A stretch of 64,000 nt of DNA from an uncultured Ruminococcus sp. (GCA_902785425.1 CACZYP010000018.1:26320-90319), one strand, 5' to 3'. Numbered from the stretch's first letter, positions 32,292 to 42,333 are shown. The notes: generated from the letters alone by a model not told the origin. Made by a program: numbers and translations.

Positions 32292-33806
32292 ATGAGCAGC
32301 TATCAGACAAAAAGCAGATCAATGCCGAAGAACAGAGCTTCGGTGAATAAAAAGAAAAAAAGACGTGCAAAGCATGCAGCGAGCGGAACTGCCGCAGGTA
32401 TCATCGCATTTGTGGTGGTTCTTGTAGTGGTGCTTGGCGGTTACGGTGCGGCAGGTTTTTATTTTTCGCAGCATTTCCTTCCCGGCACTACAATAAACGG
32501 TTCGGACGTGTCGCTGATGACTCTCGATCAGGGCAGACAGGTAGTTGAAGATTCAGTTCGATCGTATAAGCTCACGCTCGTTGAGCAGGATTTCAAGAAA
32601 GAGGTAATCGATGGCAGCGAGATAGGTCTTACCGCCACGGCGTCCGATAATTTCAATAATCTTCTCGACATGCAGACGGGTCTTATGTGGCTTATGAACA
32701 TGTTTGAGAGCAAAAAGATCGCAGTAGATGAGTCTATGGTCGATTACAGTTACGATGAGGAGCTTCTTTCCGAGATGGTAGATTCGCTTGACTGCGTGTC
32801 TCCGCAGTATCCTATCGAGGCTAAAAACGCCGAGATCGTGCTCATAGACGGAAAATTCAGAATATCTCCCGAATCGGTGGGAAATATTGCTCACCGTGAC
32901 GAGCTTGAAGAGAAGATTATCGAAGCTATCGAATCACAGCATGATAAGCTCGATCTTGAAGAAGAGGGTCTGTACGATCTGCCCGAAATACACTCCGACG
33001 ATCCTTCATTACAGGAGCAGAAGGCGCTTTACGACGAGATGAACGATCTCGTTATCACGCTCAAATTCGGTCAGAAAACAGTTCCGATCGATGTCAACAC
33101 TACGGCAGGCTGGCTCAAAACGGGCAAGAACGCCGACGGTTCTTATAGGATCAATCTTATAACTGACAATATCAAATCATACGTGAAAACACTTGCGGAA
33201 ACTTACGATACATACGACAAAACGAAGTTTTTCAACTCTCACGCAGGCAACGTTGTTGAGATCACAACGGGTGACTACGGATGGATGCTCGATCAGGAGT
33301 ATGCTGTTGATATGATAAAGGGCTACCTTCTTAACCGTGAAAGCCCCACTATCGACCTTACCGACAACAGTGAAGAGAGCAACAAGTGGTGGTACAGAAA
33401 GGCTGTTTTCTACGACACGGAGGGCGCTGGCTACTACGGCAACACATACGCCGAGGTAAGCGTTGCAGAGCAGCATATGTGGATGTATCAGGACGGTGCT
33501 GTTGTTTATGAATCGGATGTTGTAACAGGCAACCCGAATCTCGGCAACTCAACTCCGATGGGAGCATTCAGGATCCGCTATCATCAGGCGCCTGCAACAC
33601 TGAGAGGCCCCGGCTACGAAACACAGGTAGCATACTGGATGGTATTTGCAGACGACGTAGGCTTCCACGACGCTACATGGCAGCCGTATTTCGGCGGTTC
33701 GCTCTATCTTTCCAACGGTTCGCACGGCTGTGTAAACCTACCGCTCAACAAAGCAGCAGAGCTTTACGAGCTTGTCTACGACGGAATGCCGGTGTTCGTT
33801 TACTGA
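32292..33806 (+). CDS. L,D-transpeptidase (YkuD) with peptidoglycan-binding domain
   Basis: A 504-residue membrane-anchored enzyme. A basic N-terminus (KKKKRRAKHAA) precedes one helix (GIIAFVVVLVVVLGGYGAAGFYF). Residues 65-320 form a tandem of PG-binding-4/VanW-neighbour type domains (GTTINGSDVSLMTLDQG). The C-terminal YkuD domain has the catalytic SHGCVNL (Cys near 487) and an upstream His in VGFHD. It makes 3-3 crosslinks in peptidoglycan or attaches proteins. Start ATG 32292 with AAAGGGAG. Confidence 0.92.
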   Translation: MSSYQTKSRSMPKNRASVNKKKKRRAKHAASGTAAGIIAFVVVLVVVLGGYGAAGFYFSQHFLPGTTINGSDVSLMTLDQGRQVVEDSVRSYKLTLVEQDFKKEVIDGSEIGLTATASDNFNNLLDMQTGLMWLMNMFESKKIAVDESMVDYSYDEELLSEMVDSLDCVSPQYPIEAKNAEIVLIDGKFRISPESVGNIAHRDELEEKIIEAIESQHDKLDLEEEGLYDLPEIHSDDPSLQEQKALYDEMNDLVITLKFGQKTVPIDVNTTAGWLKTGKNADGSYRINLITDNIKSYVKTLAETYDTYDKTKFFNSHAGNVVEITTGDYGWMLDQEYAVDMIKGYLLNRESPTIDLTDNSEESNKWWYRKAVFYDTEGAGYYGNTYAEVSVAEQHMWMYQDGAVVYESDVVTGNPNLGNSTPMGAFRIRYHQAPATLRGPGYETQVAYWMVFADDVGFHDATWQPYFGGSLYLSNGSHGCVNLPLNKAAELYELVYDGMPVFVY

Positions 33807-33925
33807 TTTTCTTTGAAAATCAGTAAACAATGGAAAATTCCACTTGCCGGCTTCTGTAACCGTAATTGTACAAAGTTTTGCAATTCTTCGGGCTTTTGTG
33901 AGTGATCGTTGTGGAAAAATAAAGC

Positions 33926-34005
33926 TTGATATTTCCATTGAAAAGTGGTAAAATAATTACAGTAAATATTCTAAAGTAAGGAGTGGGTCAAAAAACCCGC
34001 TCCTT
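33926..34005 (+). promoter_or_regulatory. Promoter and leader hairpin of the rimP-nusA-infB operon
   Basis: TTGATA (33926-33931), 17 bases, TAAAAT (33949-33954). In the leader AAGGAGTGGGT (33978-33988) pairs with ACCCGCTCCTT (33995-34005) around a 6-base A-rich loop. The following TTGT is a short U tract, so this may be a weak attenuator at which NusA could act; that role is inferred. Confidence 0.65.
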
Positions 34006-34026
34006 TGTATTTATCGGAGGGATATT

Positions 34027-34506
34027 ATGGCAAAGAAAAAGGGCGGCAATACCGTTGAGAGCGTAACTGCTCTTGTAAAGCCGATAGTCGAGGGCTTCGG
34101 CTTGCAGCTTTGGGACGTTCGCCTGGTCAAAGAGGGTGCGCTCATGTATCTGCGCATTTTTATCGATAAGGAAGAGGGCATCACGATCGAAGACTGCGAA
34201 ACGGTCAGCCGTGCTATCGATGCGCCGCTTGATGAGCTTGATCCGGTAGACGGCGAGTATACGCTTGAAGTCTGTTCACCCGGCGTTGAGCGTGAGCTTG
34301 TCAGAGACGAGCATTTCGAGCAGTTCATCGGTGCGGACGTTATGGTAAAAATGATCCGCCCGATAGAGGGGATAGGCAGAGAATTCTGCGGAAAGCTCAA
34401 GGCTTACAATAAGCCCGACATAACAATAGAGGATCACAGCGGCGAAAATGAGGTCACATTCTCGAAAAAAGAAGCGGTCTACGTTAAGCTTGATGATTTT
34501 GACTAA
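34027..34506 (+). CDS. rimP: Ribosome maturation factor RimP
   Basis: A 159-residue protein needed for 30S subunit maturation. Family marks: LVKPIVEGFGLQLWDVRLVKEG, LRIFIDKEEGITIEDCETVSRAID and YTLEVCSPGVERELV. Length is normal and the start has TCGGAGGG. It is first in the conserved translation operon. Confidence 0.95.
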   Translation: MAKKKGGNTVESVTALVKPIVEGFGLQLWDVRLVKEGALMYLRIFIDKEEGITIEDCETVSRAIDAPLDELDPVDGEYTLEVCSPGVERELVRDEHFEQFIGADVMVKMIRPIEGIGREFCGKLKAYNKPDITIEDHSGENEVTFSKKEAVYVKLDDFD

Positions 34507-34560
34507 CAGCTAAAGGAACAGCATATTGCTGTGTACATACAGAAAGGATTGATCGAAAAA

Positions 34561-35772
34561 ATGGCTAAAAAGAAAACAGCTGACAGGCAGGAAGATATTA
34601 AGGATATGTTCGCTGCGATGCAGGAACTTGAAAAAACAAAGGGTATCCCGGTAGAAGTTCTTCTTGAAAACGTTCAGCGTTCCATCGAAAAGGCTTGCAA
34701 GAGCAATTACAACAATGACGATGTTGCGTTCAACGTAGACATCGAAAACGGTATTTTTGAGGCATTCATCAGAAAGACTGTAGTAGAAGAGGTAACAGAC
34801 CCCAACCGTGAGATCGAGTATCATGATGCACTTGCTATCGATTCACATGTTGATATCGGCGAGAAGGTAAAGATCCCGATCAATACAAAGAATCTCGGCC
34901 GTATCTCCGTTCAGAACGCAAGAAGCGTTATCCGTCAGGGCATTCGTGACAAGGAGCGTGAGATCACTCTCGACGAGTTCAGAAAGAAGAGCAAGGAGAT
35001 CGTTACGGCTCTCGTTGAGAACATCGATCCCGAGACAGGCAATGCAACTATCCGCATCGGCAAGTCTATCGCAACTCTTCCGAAGTCCGAGCAGGTAGGT
35101 ATCGACAATCTCAAAGAGGGCGACAGCGTAAAGGTATATATCGCTGAGGTAAGAGAGAACGATCCGAACAGCCAGCAGAAGAAAAAGTCAAGAGGTCCGA
35201 GAGCTGTTATCAGCCGTACAAGCAACGACTTCGTAAAGAGACTTTTCGAGCTTGAAGTTCCCGAGATCTTCGACGGCACTGTTGAGATCGTAGCTATCGC
35301 CCGTGAGGCAGGCTCAAGAACGAAGATCGCCGTTCAGAGCAAGAACCCGAACGTAGACTCCGTAGGTGCATGTATCGGTACAAGAGGTATCCGTGTTGCC
35401 AAGATCGTTGAAGAGCTCGGCGGCGAGAAGATTGATATCGTAGAGTACAAGGAAGATCCCGCACAGTTCATCTCAACGGCTCTGTCTCCTGCTTCCGTTG
35501 TCAGCGTTGTTCTCAACGACGAGGAGACAAACGAGTGGCGTGTTACCGTTCCCGACAGTCAGCTTTCACTTGCTATCGGCAACAAGGGTCAGAACGCAAG
35601 ACTTGCGGCTCGTCTTACAGGCTGCAAGATCGATATCCGTCCCGAGAGCGGCTTCTACGGTGAACCCGATGAGGACGAAGCTATCCTTGCCGATGACAGC
35701 GAAGAGATCGTTATGAATGACGATGAAGTAATGACGGATGATCAGCCTGCTGAGGGCAATTCCGAAGAGTGA
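34561..35772 (+). CDS. nusA: Transcription termination/antitermination factor NusA
   Basis: A 403-residue protein with the NusA N-terminal RNA polymerase-binding domain, an S1 domain (about 135-200) and two KH domains (GACIGTRGIRVAKIVEELGGEKIDIVEY and LAIGNKGQNARLAARLTGCKIDI). As in other Firmicutes it lacks the C-terminal acidic repeat domains and ends in a short Asp/Glu tail. The start ATG 34561 gives MAKKKTADRQED; the open frame begins earlier but AAAGGA lies too near to those codons. Confidence 0.96.
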   Translation: MAKKKTADRQEDIKDMFAAMQELEKTKGIPVEVLLENVQRSIEKACKSNYNNDDVAFNVDIENGIFEAFIRKTVVEEVTDPNREIEYHDALAIDSHVDIGEKVKIPINTKNLGRISVQNARSVIRQGIRDKEREITLDEFRKKSKEIVTALVENIDPETGNATIRIGKSIATLPKSEQVGIDNLKEGDSVKVYIAEVRENDPNSQQKKKSRGPRAVISRTSNDFVKRLFELEVPEIFDGTVEIVAIAREAGSRTKIAVQSKNPNVDSVGACIGTRGIRVAKIVEELGGEKIDIVEYKEDPAQFISTALSPASVVSVVLNDEETNEWRVTVPDSQLSLAIGNKGQNARLAARLTGCKIDIRPESGFYGEPDEDEAILADDSEEIVMNDDEVMTDDQPAEGNSEE

Positions 35773-35788
35773 TAAAACGAGAGGCGGA

Positions 35789-36097
35789 ATGACGTTGGTT
35801 AACAAAAAGGTACCGTTGAGAAAATGCAGCGGATGCGGCGAAAAAAAGCCGAAGCGTGAGCTTATCAGAGTGGTAAGAGCGCCGAGCGAGGGTGAGGCGG
35901 AGGAAACGGCAAAAAAGGGCGAAATATCGCTTGACCCCACCGGCAAGAAGCCCGGCAGAGGGGCGTATATATGCCAGAACGCCGAGTGCCTGAGGCTTGC
36001 AAGAAAAGCCCGCCGATTTGAAAAATCGTTTTCCTGCCGTATTCCCGACAGCATTTACGACAGCCTGGAAGAGGAGCTGAAAGCAGATGAACAGTAA
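35789..36097 (+). CDS. ylxR: YlxR-family RNA-binding protein (DUF448)
   Basis: A 102-residue basic protein with the YlxR core VPLRKCSGCGEKKPKRELIRVVR and GRGAYICQNAECLRLARKARRFEKSF. The family is always found in the nusA-infB operon and binds nucleic acid; it has been linked to RNase P and gene regulation. An insertion of acidic residues (SEGEAEETAKKGE) lies mid-protein. ATG 35789 is used; TTG 35795, better spaced from AGAGGCGG, is an alternative. It overlaps the next gene by 11 bases. Confidence 0.9.
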   Translation: MTLVNKKVPLRKCSGCGEKKPKRELIRVVRAPSEGEAEETAKKGEISLDPTGKKPGRGAYICQNAECLRLARKARRFEKSFSCRIPDSIYDSLEEELKADEQ

Positions 36098-36422
36098 TAC
36101 ACTCGGCTTTCTGGGGCTTCTTCGGAAAGCAGGAAAAATAACTATCGGGTGCGACCCCGTGTGCGACAGCGTATCGTCGGGCAGATCGGGGCTTGTACTT
36201 ATGGCGGAGGATATCTCGCCGAATACAAAGAAAACGGTGCTTAAACGCTGCGTGTCATATCCCGTGCATATCTATATAATAAAATGCACGAAAGAAGAGC
36301 TTACTTTTGCTCTGGGAAGACAGACGGCAGTCATTTCCGTTGACGATGAAAAGGCAGCTTCGGCAATTTTGCAGAAGCTTGCCGATGAGAAGGAGGAATG
36401 TCACTATGATGATAAAATATAA
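36087..36422 (+). CDS. ylxQ: YlxQ, L7Ae-family ribosomal-like protein
   Basis: A 111-residue protein of the L7Ae/L30e fold: [43 protein letters not shown]. It is probably a kink-turn RNA-binding protein. Overlaps ylxR upstream and infB downstream, which shows tight translational coupling. Confidence 0.9.
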   Translation: MNSNTLGFLGLLRKAGKITIGCDPVCDSVSSGRSGLVLMAEDISPNTKKTVLKRCVSYPVHIYIIKCTKEELTFALGRQTAVISVDDEKAASAILQKLADEKEECHYDDKI

Positions 36423-38889
36423 GCTCAGTGAGGTCGCAAAGGATCTCGGCATGGCGCCTAAGGATGTGGCAGCAGTGCTTTTTGAGCATTCAGGAGCAGG
36501 CGCAAAAAAGAAAAGCTCGCAGTCTTCACTTACGGAAGACGAGCTGAACATAATTTTTGAGGCTTTGACAAGAAAGAACACTGTAGAGGATATCGACGCA
36601 TATCTTGCAGGCGGTCAGAAAACAGAAGAGCAGGAGCAGAGCGCACCCGAGGAGAAAACTGCCGATGCTCCGAAAGCCGTGGAAGAGCCTGCAAAGACAG
36701 AGAAAAAGCCGAAGGATAAGCAGGAGAAGAAGCCTGCTTCCGATAAGCCTGCAAAGCAGGACAATCAGGCTGCAAAGAAGGACAAGAAGGACAACCGCAA
36801 GCAGAATGATAAGCCTGCCGACAACAAGCCTGCTAAGCAGGAGAAGAAGCCTGCGCAGTCTCAGCAGCCGTCCGCTCAGACACAGCCTTCCTCCGAGGAG
36901 AGCAAGAGCGACAGAAGACGTGTTATCGACACAAGAGCTGCTGTTGTTGACGTTGAGCGCTATAACGAAAAGTACGACAACCTTGCAAGCGAGAAGATGA
37001 AGCGCTCCGACTCTACTGTAAGCAAGCAGAAGATCAATCAGAAGTCTCAGCGCAGAGGCAAGCCGAGAAACTCCCGTAAGGAAACGGAGCAGGAGCGTCT
37101 CAAGAGGATCGCAGCGGAGAGAAAGAGCAAGTCTATCACTGTAAGCATTCCCGACGAGATCGTAGTTTCCGAGCTTGCAAGCCGTCTTCGTGTTACGGCA
37201 AACGAGCTTGTCAAGACTCTCTTTATGATGGGTCAAATGGCAACTGTCAACGATGTTATCGATTTCGATACAGCATCTCTTGCAGCTATGGAGCTTCACG
37301 CTAAGGTTGAGCACGAGGTCGAAGTACCGATCGAAGAGCAGATCATAGACGACAGCGAAGATACGGATGACAACCTCCAGGAGCGTGCGCCCGTAGTAGT
37401 TGTTATGGGTCACGTTGACCACGGTAAAACATCGCTTCTTGACGCTATCCGTGAGGAAAACGTAACAGCTACAGAGGCAGGCGGAATCACGCAGCATATC
37501 GGTGCGTACAGAGCAAGGATCAATGACAGAGAGATCACATTCCTTGATACTCCCGGTCATGAGGCGTTCACAACGATGCGTGCAAGAGGTGCGCAGGTAA
37601 CAGATATCGCAGTTCTCGTTGTAGCGGCAGACGACGGTATCATGCCGCAGACTGTAGAGGCTATCAACCATGCAAGAGCTGCCGAGGTTTCCATTATCGT
37701 TGCTATCAATAAGATAGATAAAGACGGCGCAGATATTGACCGTGTCAAGACACAGCTCACAGAGTACAATATCGTTCCCGAAGAGTGGGGCGGCGACGTT
37801 CCGTGTATCCCCGTTTCCGCAAAGAAGAAGCAGGGTATCGACGATCTTCTTGAAATGATCCTCCTCGTTGCAGATATGAAAGAGCTTAAAGCTAACCCCG
37901 ACAGAGCCGCAAAGGGTACTGTTATCGAGGCGAAGCTTGATAAGGGCAGAGGCCCTGTTGCTACCGTGCTTGTACAGAACGGTACGCTCAATGTAGGCGA
38001 TATCGTAGTTGCAGGTACATCTGTCGGACGTGTAAGAGCAATGACAGACTACAGAGGCAGACGTGTCGAGTCGGCAGCTCCGTCTTATCCCGTTGAGATC
38101 ACCGGTCTTGATGATGTTCCCTCCGGCGGCGATATTTTCAACGCAGTAACGGACGAGCGCCTTGCAAGAGAGCTTGTTGAGCAGAGAAAGGCAAAGGCTA
38201 AGGAAGATCAGTTCAATGCAATGCGTCCGAAGGCTGTTACGCTCGAAAACCTCTTCGATCAGATGCAGCAGGGCGAGATGAAGGAACTCCAGATCATCGT
38301 TAAGGCTGACGTTCAGGGCTCCGTTGAGGCTGTTACTCAGTCGCTTCTCAAGCTTACAAACGATGAAGTACGTATCAACGTTATTCACGGTGCGGTGGGT
38401 GCCGTAAACGAGTCCGACGTAATGCTCGCTTCCGCTTCCGGTGCTATCATTGTAGGCTTCAACGTTCGTCCCGACGCTGTTGCAGAGGAGAACGCAAAGC
38501 GTGACGGCGTAGACCTCAGATGCTACCGTATCATCTACGACTGCCTTGAAGAGATCGAGGCTGCCATGAAGGGCATGCTTGCTCCGAAGACGAGAGAAGT
38601 AGTTTACGGTAAGGCAGAGTGCCGCAACGTTATCAAGATCAAGAGCATCGGCTTTATCGCAGGTTCTTACGTTCTCAGCGGCAAGATCATGAGAAATTCT
38701 CAGGCAAGAGTCGTTCGTGACGGTATCGTTATTTTCGAGGACAACATCACATCTCTGCAGAGATTCAAAGACGCTGTCAAGGAAGTTTCGGCAGGCTACG
38801 AGTGCGGTATCGGTCTTGAAAAGTTCGCCGATCTCAAGGAAGGCGATATCATCGAGAGCTTCGGTATCGAGGAATACAGAGAAGACTGA
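36406..38889 (+). CDS. infB: Translation initiation factor IF-2
   Basis: An 827-residue GTPase. Residues 1-60 are the small IF2_N domain ([27 protein letters not shown]). A low-complexity Lys/Pro/Ala/Gln linker (about 80-200, repeated KPA and KQ units) joins a second IF2_N motif ([25 protein letters not shown]). The G domain starts near residue 335 with GHVDHGKTS, then DTPGHEAFT and NKID. Domains II, III and the fMet-tRNA-binding C-terminus are complete. ATG 36406 is nine bases after AGGAGG and overlaps ylxQ. Confidence 0.97.
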   Translation: MMIKYKLSEVAKDLGMAPKDVAAVLFEHSGAGAKKKSSQSSLTEDELNIIFEALTRKNTVEDIDAYLAGGQKTEEQEQSAPEEKTADAPKAVEEPAKTEKKPKDKQEKKPASDKPAKQDNQAAKKDKKDNRKQNDKPADNKPAKQEKKPAQSQQPSAQTQPSSEESKSDRRRVIDTRAAVVDVERYNEKYDNLASEKMKRSDSTVSKQKINQKSQRRGKPRNSRKETEQERLKRIAAERKSKSITVSIPDEIVVSELASRLRVTANELVKTLFMMGQMATVNDVIDFDTASLAAMELHAKVEHEVEVPIEEQIIDDSEDTDDNLQERAPVVVVMGHVDHGKTSLLDAIREENVTATEAGGITQHIGAYRARINDREITFLDTPGHEAFTTMRARGAQVTDIAVLVVAADDGIMPQTVEAINHARAAEVSIIVAINKIDKDGADIDRVKTQLTEYNIVPEEWGGDVPCIPVSAKKKQGIDDLLEMILLVADMKELKANPDRAAKGTVIEAKLDKGRGPVATVLVQNGTLNVGDIVVAGTSVGRVRAMTDYRGRRVESAAPSYPVEITGLDDVPSGGDIFNAVTDERLARELVEQRKAKAKEDQFNAMRPKAVTLENLFDQMQQGEMKELQIIVKADVQGSVEAVTQSLLKLTNDEVRINVIHGAVGAVNESDVMLASASGAIIVGFNVRPDAVAEENAKRDGVDLRCYRIIYDCLEEIEAAMKGMLAPKTREVVYGKAECRNVIKIKSIGFIAGSYVLSGKIMRNSQARVVRDGIVIFEDNITSLQRFKDAVKEVSAGYECGIGLEKFADLKEGDIIESFGIEEYRED

Positions 38890-38909
38890 TTCGCTCGCTG
38901 CGCTTGCTC

Positions 38910-39076
38910 AAATTGAAAATGGAAAGTTGCGGAAGCACTTCGTGCTTGATTATATATCGGTTTGCTTAAGCTTTATACATGTCTTTCGGCAGCGAACAGA
39001 GTATAGGCAAAGGTTAGTATGAATCCAACTCGGCGAAGCTGAGTTCCGCAATTGTCTGTTATCAATTGTCAATTAT
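38910..39076 (+). repeat. Element A copy 12 (reverse), inside the operon between infB and rbfA
   Basis: Left palindrome AAGCACTTCGTGCTT, right palindrome ACTCGGCGAAGCTGAGT. This copy must be co-transcribed if the operon is intact, and its hairpins have no T-run to end transcription. Confidence 0.8.
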
Positions 39077-39141
39077 ACCGAAGCGTTTTGAAGAGCGGAT
39101 CAATAAATATAATTACCGATAGAGAGACAGAGTGAAAAAAT

Positions 39142-39516
39142 ATGGCGAGTCATAAATTGGGCAGAAATACAGAGGATATCAAGCGTGAGCTTACGGCTAT
39201 AATCCGTGAGCTTAAGGATCCTCGTGTTGCCGATACTATGCTCAGTATCGTAAGAGTTGAGGTCTCCCGTGATATGAGCTACTGCAAAACGTATGTAAGC
39301 TCTATGGACGGCCTCGACAGAGCAAAACAGGCTGTAAAAGGCCTTACATCTGCGGCAGGATATATCCGCCGTGAGGTGGGAATGCGCTTGTCGCTGCGTC
39401 ATGTTCCTCAGATGAGTTTCGAGGCGACGGATTCCATCGAATACAGCGCAAATATCTCGCACATTCTGAGCGAGCTTAATATCAAGGAAGGTGAAGAAGA
39501 TGGCGACGCTGAATGA
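39142..39516 (+). CDS. rbfA: Ribosome-binding factor A
   Basis: A 124-residue KH-fold protein that matures 16S rRNA. Family marks: LGRNTEDIKRELTAIIRELKDPRV, VEVSRDMSYCKTYVS and IRREVGMRLSLRHVPQMSFEATDSIEY. The start has only a weak site (AGAGTGA) and lies 252 bases after infB because of the inserted repeat. Confidence 0.95.
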   Translation: MASHKLGRNTEDIKRELTAIIRELKDPRVADTMLSIVRVEVSRDMSYCKTYVSSMDGLDRAKQAVKGLTSAAGYIRREVGMRLSLRHVPQMSFEATDSIEYSANISHILSELNIKEGEEDGDAE

Positions 39517-40459
39517 TGTTGCCGCAAAGCTGAGAGAAAACGATCATTTCGTTATCCTTACGCATCAGTATCCCGACGGCGATACTGTAGGCTCGGCTTA
39601 TGCGCTTTGCAGAGCGCTGCAGAAGCTCGGCAAGCACGCAAGAGTTATCATAAACGGCAAGCTTGACAGGAAGTTTGAATTTTTGCAGCATGATCTCAAA
39701 GAGGAAACTTTCACTTACAAAACTGTTGTTGCGGTGGATATCGCTACTCCTCAGCTTCTCGGCGAGCTTCGCCCGGAGTTTGAAAATATCATTGATATCT
39801 GTATAGATCATCACGCTTCAAATACCAATTACGCAAAGCTTACTTACGTTAACGCAAATGCGGCGGCTAATACGGAAAACATCTTCGAGCTTATAAAGAT
39901 CCTCGGCGCTGAGATGGACCGTGATATGGCAAATGCTATTTTCACGGGTATCAGCACCGACACGGGCTGTTTCAAGTTTTCAAACGTTACGTCACATACA
40001 ATGAGAACGGCAGCCGAGCTTATGGAGATCGGCTGCGACAGCTTTGAGATAAACCGTGTTATGTTTGACACTAAGTCTATGGCAAGGATCAAGATGGAGC
40101 GTGCCGTTCTGGAATCGCTCACACTTTACGAAAACGGCAGGATCGCCGTTGTGAATACATCTCTTGCTATGGAGCGTGAAACAGGCGTAGGCAACAGCGA
40201 TATGGACGGCGTGGCTTCTATACCTCGTCAGATCGAGGGCGTTGTTGTAGGCATCACCATTAAAGAAAAAGGAACAAAGAATTACCGTGTAAGCATTCGT
40301 TCGCTCGGAAAGTATGATGCGTGTACTATTGCGGCCAATTTCGGCGGCGGCGGCCATCATGCGGCGGCAGGCTGTACTATCATCGGCGAGCTTGACGATG
40401 TTAAGGCTCGCATCGTAGAGGCGGCAAAGGCAGAGGTTGCCCGTGCCGACAGCGAATGA
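39500..40459 (+). CDS. nrnA: DHH/DHHA1 phosphoesterase, NrnA-type oligoribonuclease / pAp phosphatase
   Basis: A 319-residue enzyme with the DHH motifs: VILTHQYPDGDTVGSAYAL, VAVDIATPQ, CIDHHASNTNYA and FTGISTDTGCFKF, then DHHA1 with GGGGHHAAAGC. NrnA proteins degrade nano-RNA and remove the 3' phosphate of pAp. It shares the operon with rbfA and truB as in other Firmicutes. ATG 39500, eight bases after GGAAGG, overlaps rbfA by 17 bases; GTG 39491 is less likely. Confidence 0.93.
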   Translation: MATLNDVAAKLRENDHFVILTHQYPDGDTVGSAYALCRALQKLGKHARVIINGKLDRKFEFLQHDLKEETFTYKTVVAVDIATPQLLGELRPEFENIIDICIDHHASNTNYAKLTYVNANAAANTENIFELIKILGAEMDRDMANAIFTGISTDTGCFKFSNVTSHTMRTAAELMEIGCDSFEINRVMFDTKSMARIKMERAVLESLTLYENGRIAVVNTSLAMERETGVGNSDMDGVASIPRQIEGVVVGITIKEKGTKNYRVSIRSLGKYDACTIAANFGGGGHHAAAGCTIIGELDDVKARIVEAAKAEVARADSE

Positions 40460-41367
40460 ACGGCGTAATAGTAGTAAACAAGCCGCAGGAGTTTACTTCA
40501 TTTGACGTGGTTGCAGTTATGCGCAGACTTTGTTCGCAGCGAAAGATAGGCCACACGGGAACACTCGACCCGATGGCTACGGGCGTGCTGCCGCTTTTGC
40601 TCGGCAATGCAACGAAAGCGCAGGATATCCTGCCCGACAGCGATAAAGAGTATGAGGCTTGCTTCAAGCTTGGCATAACTACAGATACGCTCGATATATG
40701 GGGCGAAGTAAAGACAGAGTGCGAAGCTCACGCTTCACAAAGCGATGTAGAAGCTCTCCTGCCCGATTTTACTGGCGAGATAGAGCAGATCCCCCCGATG
40801 TATTCGGCAGTCAAAAAGAACGGTGTTCGTCTTTATGACCTTGCAAGACAGGGCGTTACGGTAGAACGCACCGCACGAACGGTGACGATAGCAGAGCTTG
40901 AGCTTGTTTCGTTTGATGAGGAAACTCAAACGGGCAGCCTTCGTGTGCTTTGTTCCAAAGGAACGTATATACGCACCCTTATAGATGATATCGGAGCAAA
41001 ACTCGGCTGCGGCGCAGTAATGACGGCACTTACGAGAACAAGAGCCTGCGGTTTCACGCTTGCCGACGCTAAAACGCTTGATGAGATAAAAGCCCTCACC
41101 GAAGAGGGGAAAGCTTCTGACAATATACTGCCGTATGTTCGCTCGGTGGACAGCCTCTTTACGGAGTACAGAAAGATCACCGTGAGCGAGAAGCAATCGT
41201 TCCGCTTTGCAAACGGCAATCCGCTTGATATTGAAAAGACGGCTCTTCGGACGAATAACAACGACGGCGAGATAATAAGAGTCTGCGGTAAAGACGGGGA
41301 GTTCATAGCGCTTGGAAAAACGAACAAAGAAAAAGGCGTGATCGCCGTTTATAAAATGTTTCGCTGA
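40456..41367 (+). CDS. truB: tRNA pseudouridine(55) synthase
   Basis: A 303-residue enzyme that makes pseudouridine 55 in the T loop of tRNA. The N-terminus GVIVVNKPQEFTSFDVV and the catalytic loop KIGHTGTLDPMATGVLPLLLG (Asp is the nucleophile) are complete; PPMYSAVKKNGVRLYDLAR and CSKGTYIRTLIDDIG also match. A C-terminal PUA-like part follows. The start overlaps the nrnA stop (ATGA). It is last in the operon. Confidence 0.96.
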   Translation: MNGVIVVNKPQEFTSFDVVAVMRRLCSQRKIGHTGTLDPMATGVLPLLLGNATKAQDILPDSDKEYEACFKLGITTDTLDIWGEVKTECEAHASQSDVEALLPDFTGEIEQIPPMYSAVKKNGVRLYDLARQGVTVERTARTVTIAELELVSFDEETQTGSLRVLCSKGTYIRTLIDDIGAKLGCGAVMTALTRTRACGFTLADAKTLDEIKALTEEGKASDNILPYVRSVDSLFTEYRKITVSEKQSFRFANGNPLDIEKTALRTNNNDGEIIRVCGKDGEFIALGKTNKEKGVIAVYKMFR

Positions 41368-41387
41368 ATTTAACAAAGCTGCATGGG

Positions 41388-41446
41388 GTGTGGGGGTGCG
41401 GTCTGCCGTAAGGCAACAGCACCGACCGAGGCGGCAGCCGATACTC
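41388..41446 (+). repeat. GC-rich module C, solitary copy
   Basis: GTGCGGTCTGCCG, CAACAGCACCGACC and GAGGCGGCAGCCGA match a module inside element B copy 6 (53163-53224) and, inverted, inside B copy 1. Here it stands without B ends, so it is either a separate small repeat or a remnant. Confidence 0.5.
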
Positions 41447-41492
41447 AGCGCCCCTGTGAAAGTAAGCAAAAGCGCTTTTAAGGGGAACTTAT

Positions 41493-41680
41493 CAAATGGA
41501 AAATTGAAAATGGAAAATGGAAAATTGCGGAACTCGCCTGCGGCGAGTTGATTTGTATTAGTTCTCGAAAAGTCATGTATTAATTTGCTGTCGAGAGAGA
41601 GCTGTTAAGCTTGGATAAACTAATATAAAATCAGGAGCGGAGCGACTCTGCAATTTTCCACTTTCAATTGTCCATTATAT
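41493..41680 (+). repeat. Element A copy 13 (forward)
   Basis: Complete: left palindrome ACTCGCCTGCGGCGAGT, right GGAGCGGAGCGACTCT (one changed pair), core ending CTAATATAAAA. Confidence 0.82.
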
Positions 41681-41700
41681 AACATACAGGAGAAACTAAA

Positions 41701-42246
41701 ATGAAAAAACTGATTTCTATTATTGCAGCTGCAGCTGTTGCGGCTGCTCTATTTACGGGCTGCACAGGCGATGCCGGTACGGTGTCTTCTCAGGCGGCTT
41801 CGGATACAGAATCTGTTGCAAGCGGTGAAACTCTTGCTGGCGACGGTACAAAATCGCCCGACGGCTACGAAAAAACATTCGATGGCTTTGTGCAGTACAT
41901 GACGGATAACGAGTTCGTATCCGGTGACGGTGTCGAGCTTACGGCAGCAGCGATCGGTGCAAATGTGGGCAAGCGCTTCACAGTTTCATCGGGCGTTTCA
42001 AAGCACACAGTAGAGCTTTACGAGTATACAGATCAGACATCGGAAGCGGCTGTTAAAACGATCAATAACGCAAGAGCAGACGGCTCGTTCCATCTGTTTG
42101 AAAGCACAGAGACAATGACAAAGAACACGCTTGCAGTAGTTACGGACGACGGACGTTTCCTCATGCTCTACACAGACGCATCGGAAAGTGACGGTGTTGC
42201 CGAGCAGAAGCAGGCAGCGGCAGATGCTGTAAAGGCATTCAAATAA
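41701..42246 (+). CDS. Lipoprotein of unknown function
   Basis: A 181-residue protein with a signal peptide and lipobox (AAALFTGC, Cys 21), followed by a Ser/Thr/Gly-rich tether of about 30 residues. The rest (DGFVQYMTDNEF to AADAVKAFK) is a single soluble domain with no motif I recognise. It is expected on the outer face of the membrane. The start ATG lies behind CAGGAGAA. A weak hairpin follows the stop. I cannot propose a function. Confidence 0.75.
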   Translation: MKKLISIIAAAAVAAALFTGCTGDAGTVSSQAASDTESVASGETLAGDGTKSPDGYEKTFDGFVQYMTDNEFVSGDGVELTAAAIGANVGKRFTVSSGVSKHTVELYEYTDQTSEAAVKTINNARADGSFHLFESTETMTKNTLAVVTDDGRFLMLYTDASESDGVAEQKQAAADAVKAFK

Positions 42247-42280
42247 TTGATAAGCAGCGCAGTAGGGCGCTACTATGGTC

Positions 42281-42314
42281 AGAGATCCTGAAAAGCTCGT
42301 GATCTCTGTTATTT
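42281..42314 (+). terminator. Weak terminator after the lipoprotein gene
   Basis: AGAGATC (42281-42287) and GATCTCT (42301-42307) pair across 13 bases, followed by GTTATTT. Confidence 0.45.
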
Positions 42315-42333
42315 ATGGAAGAATTTTGAAAAG

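Noticed and set aside
36526..38388. 620-codon minus-strand ORF antisense to infB
   Set aside because: A shadow of codon bias in infB; composition is Leu/Ser/Cys-rich and meaningless.
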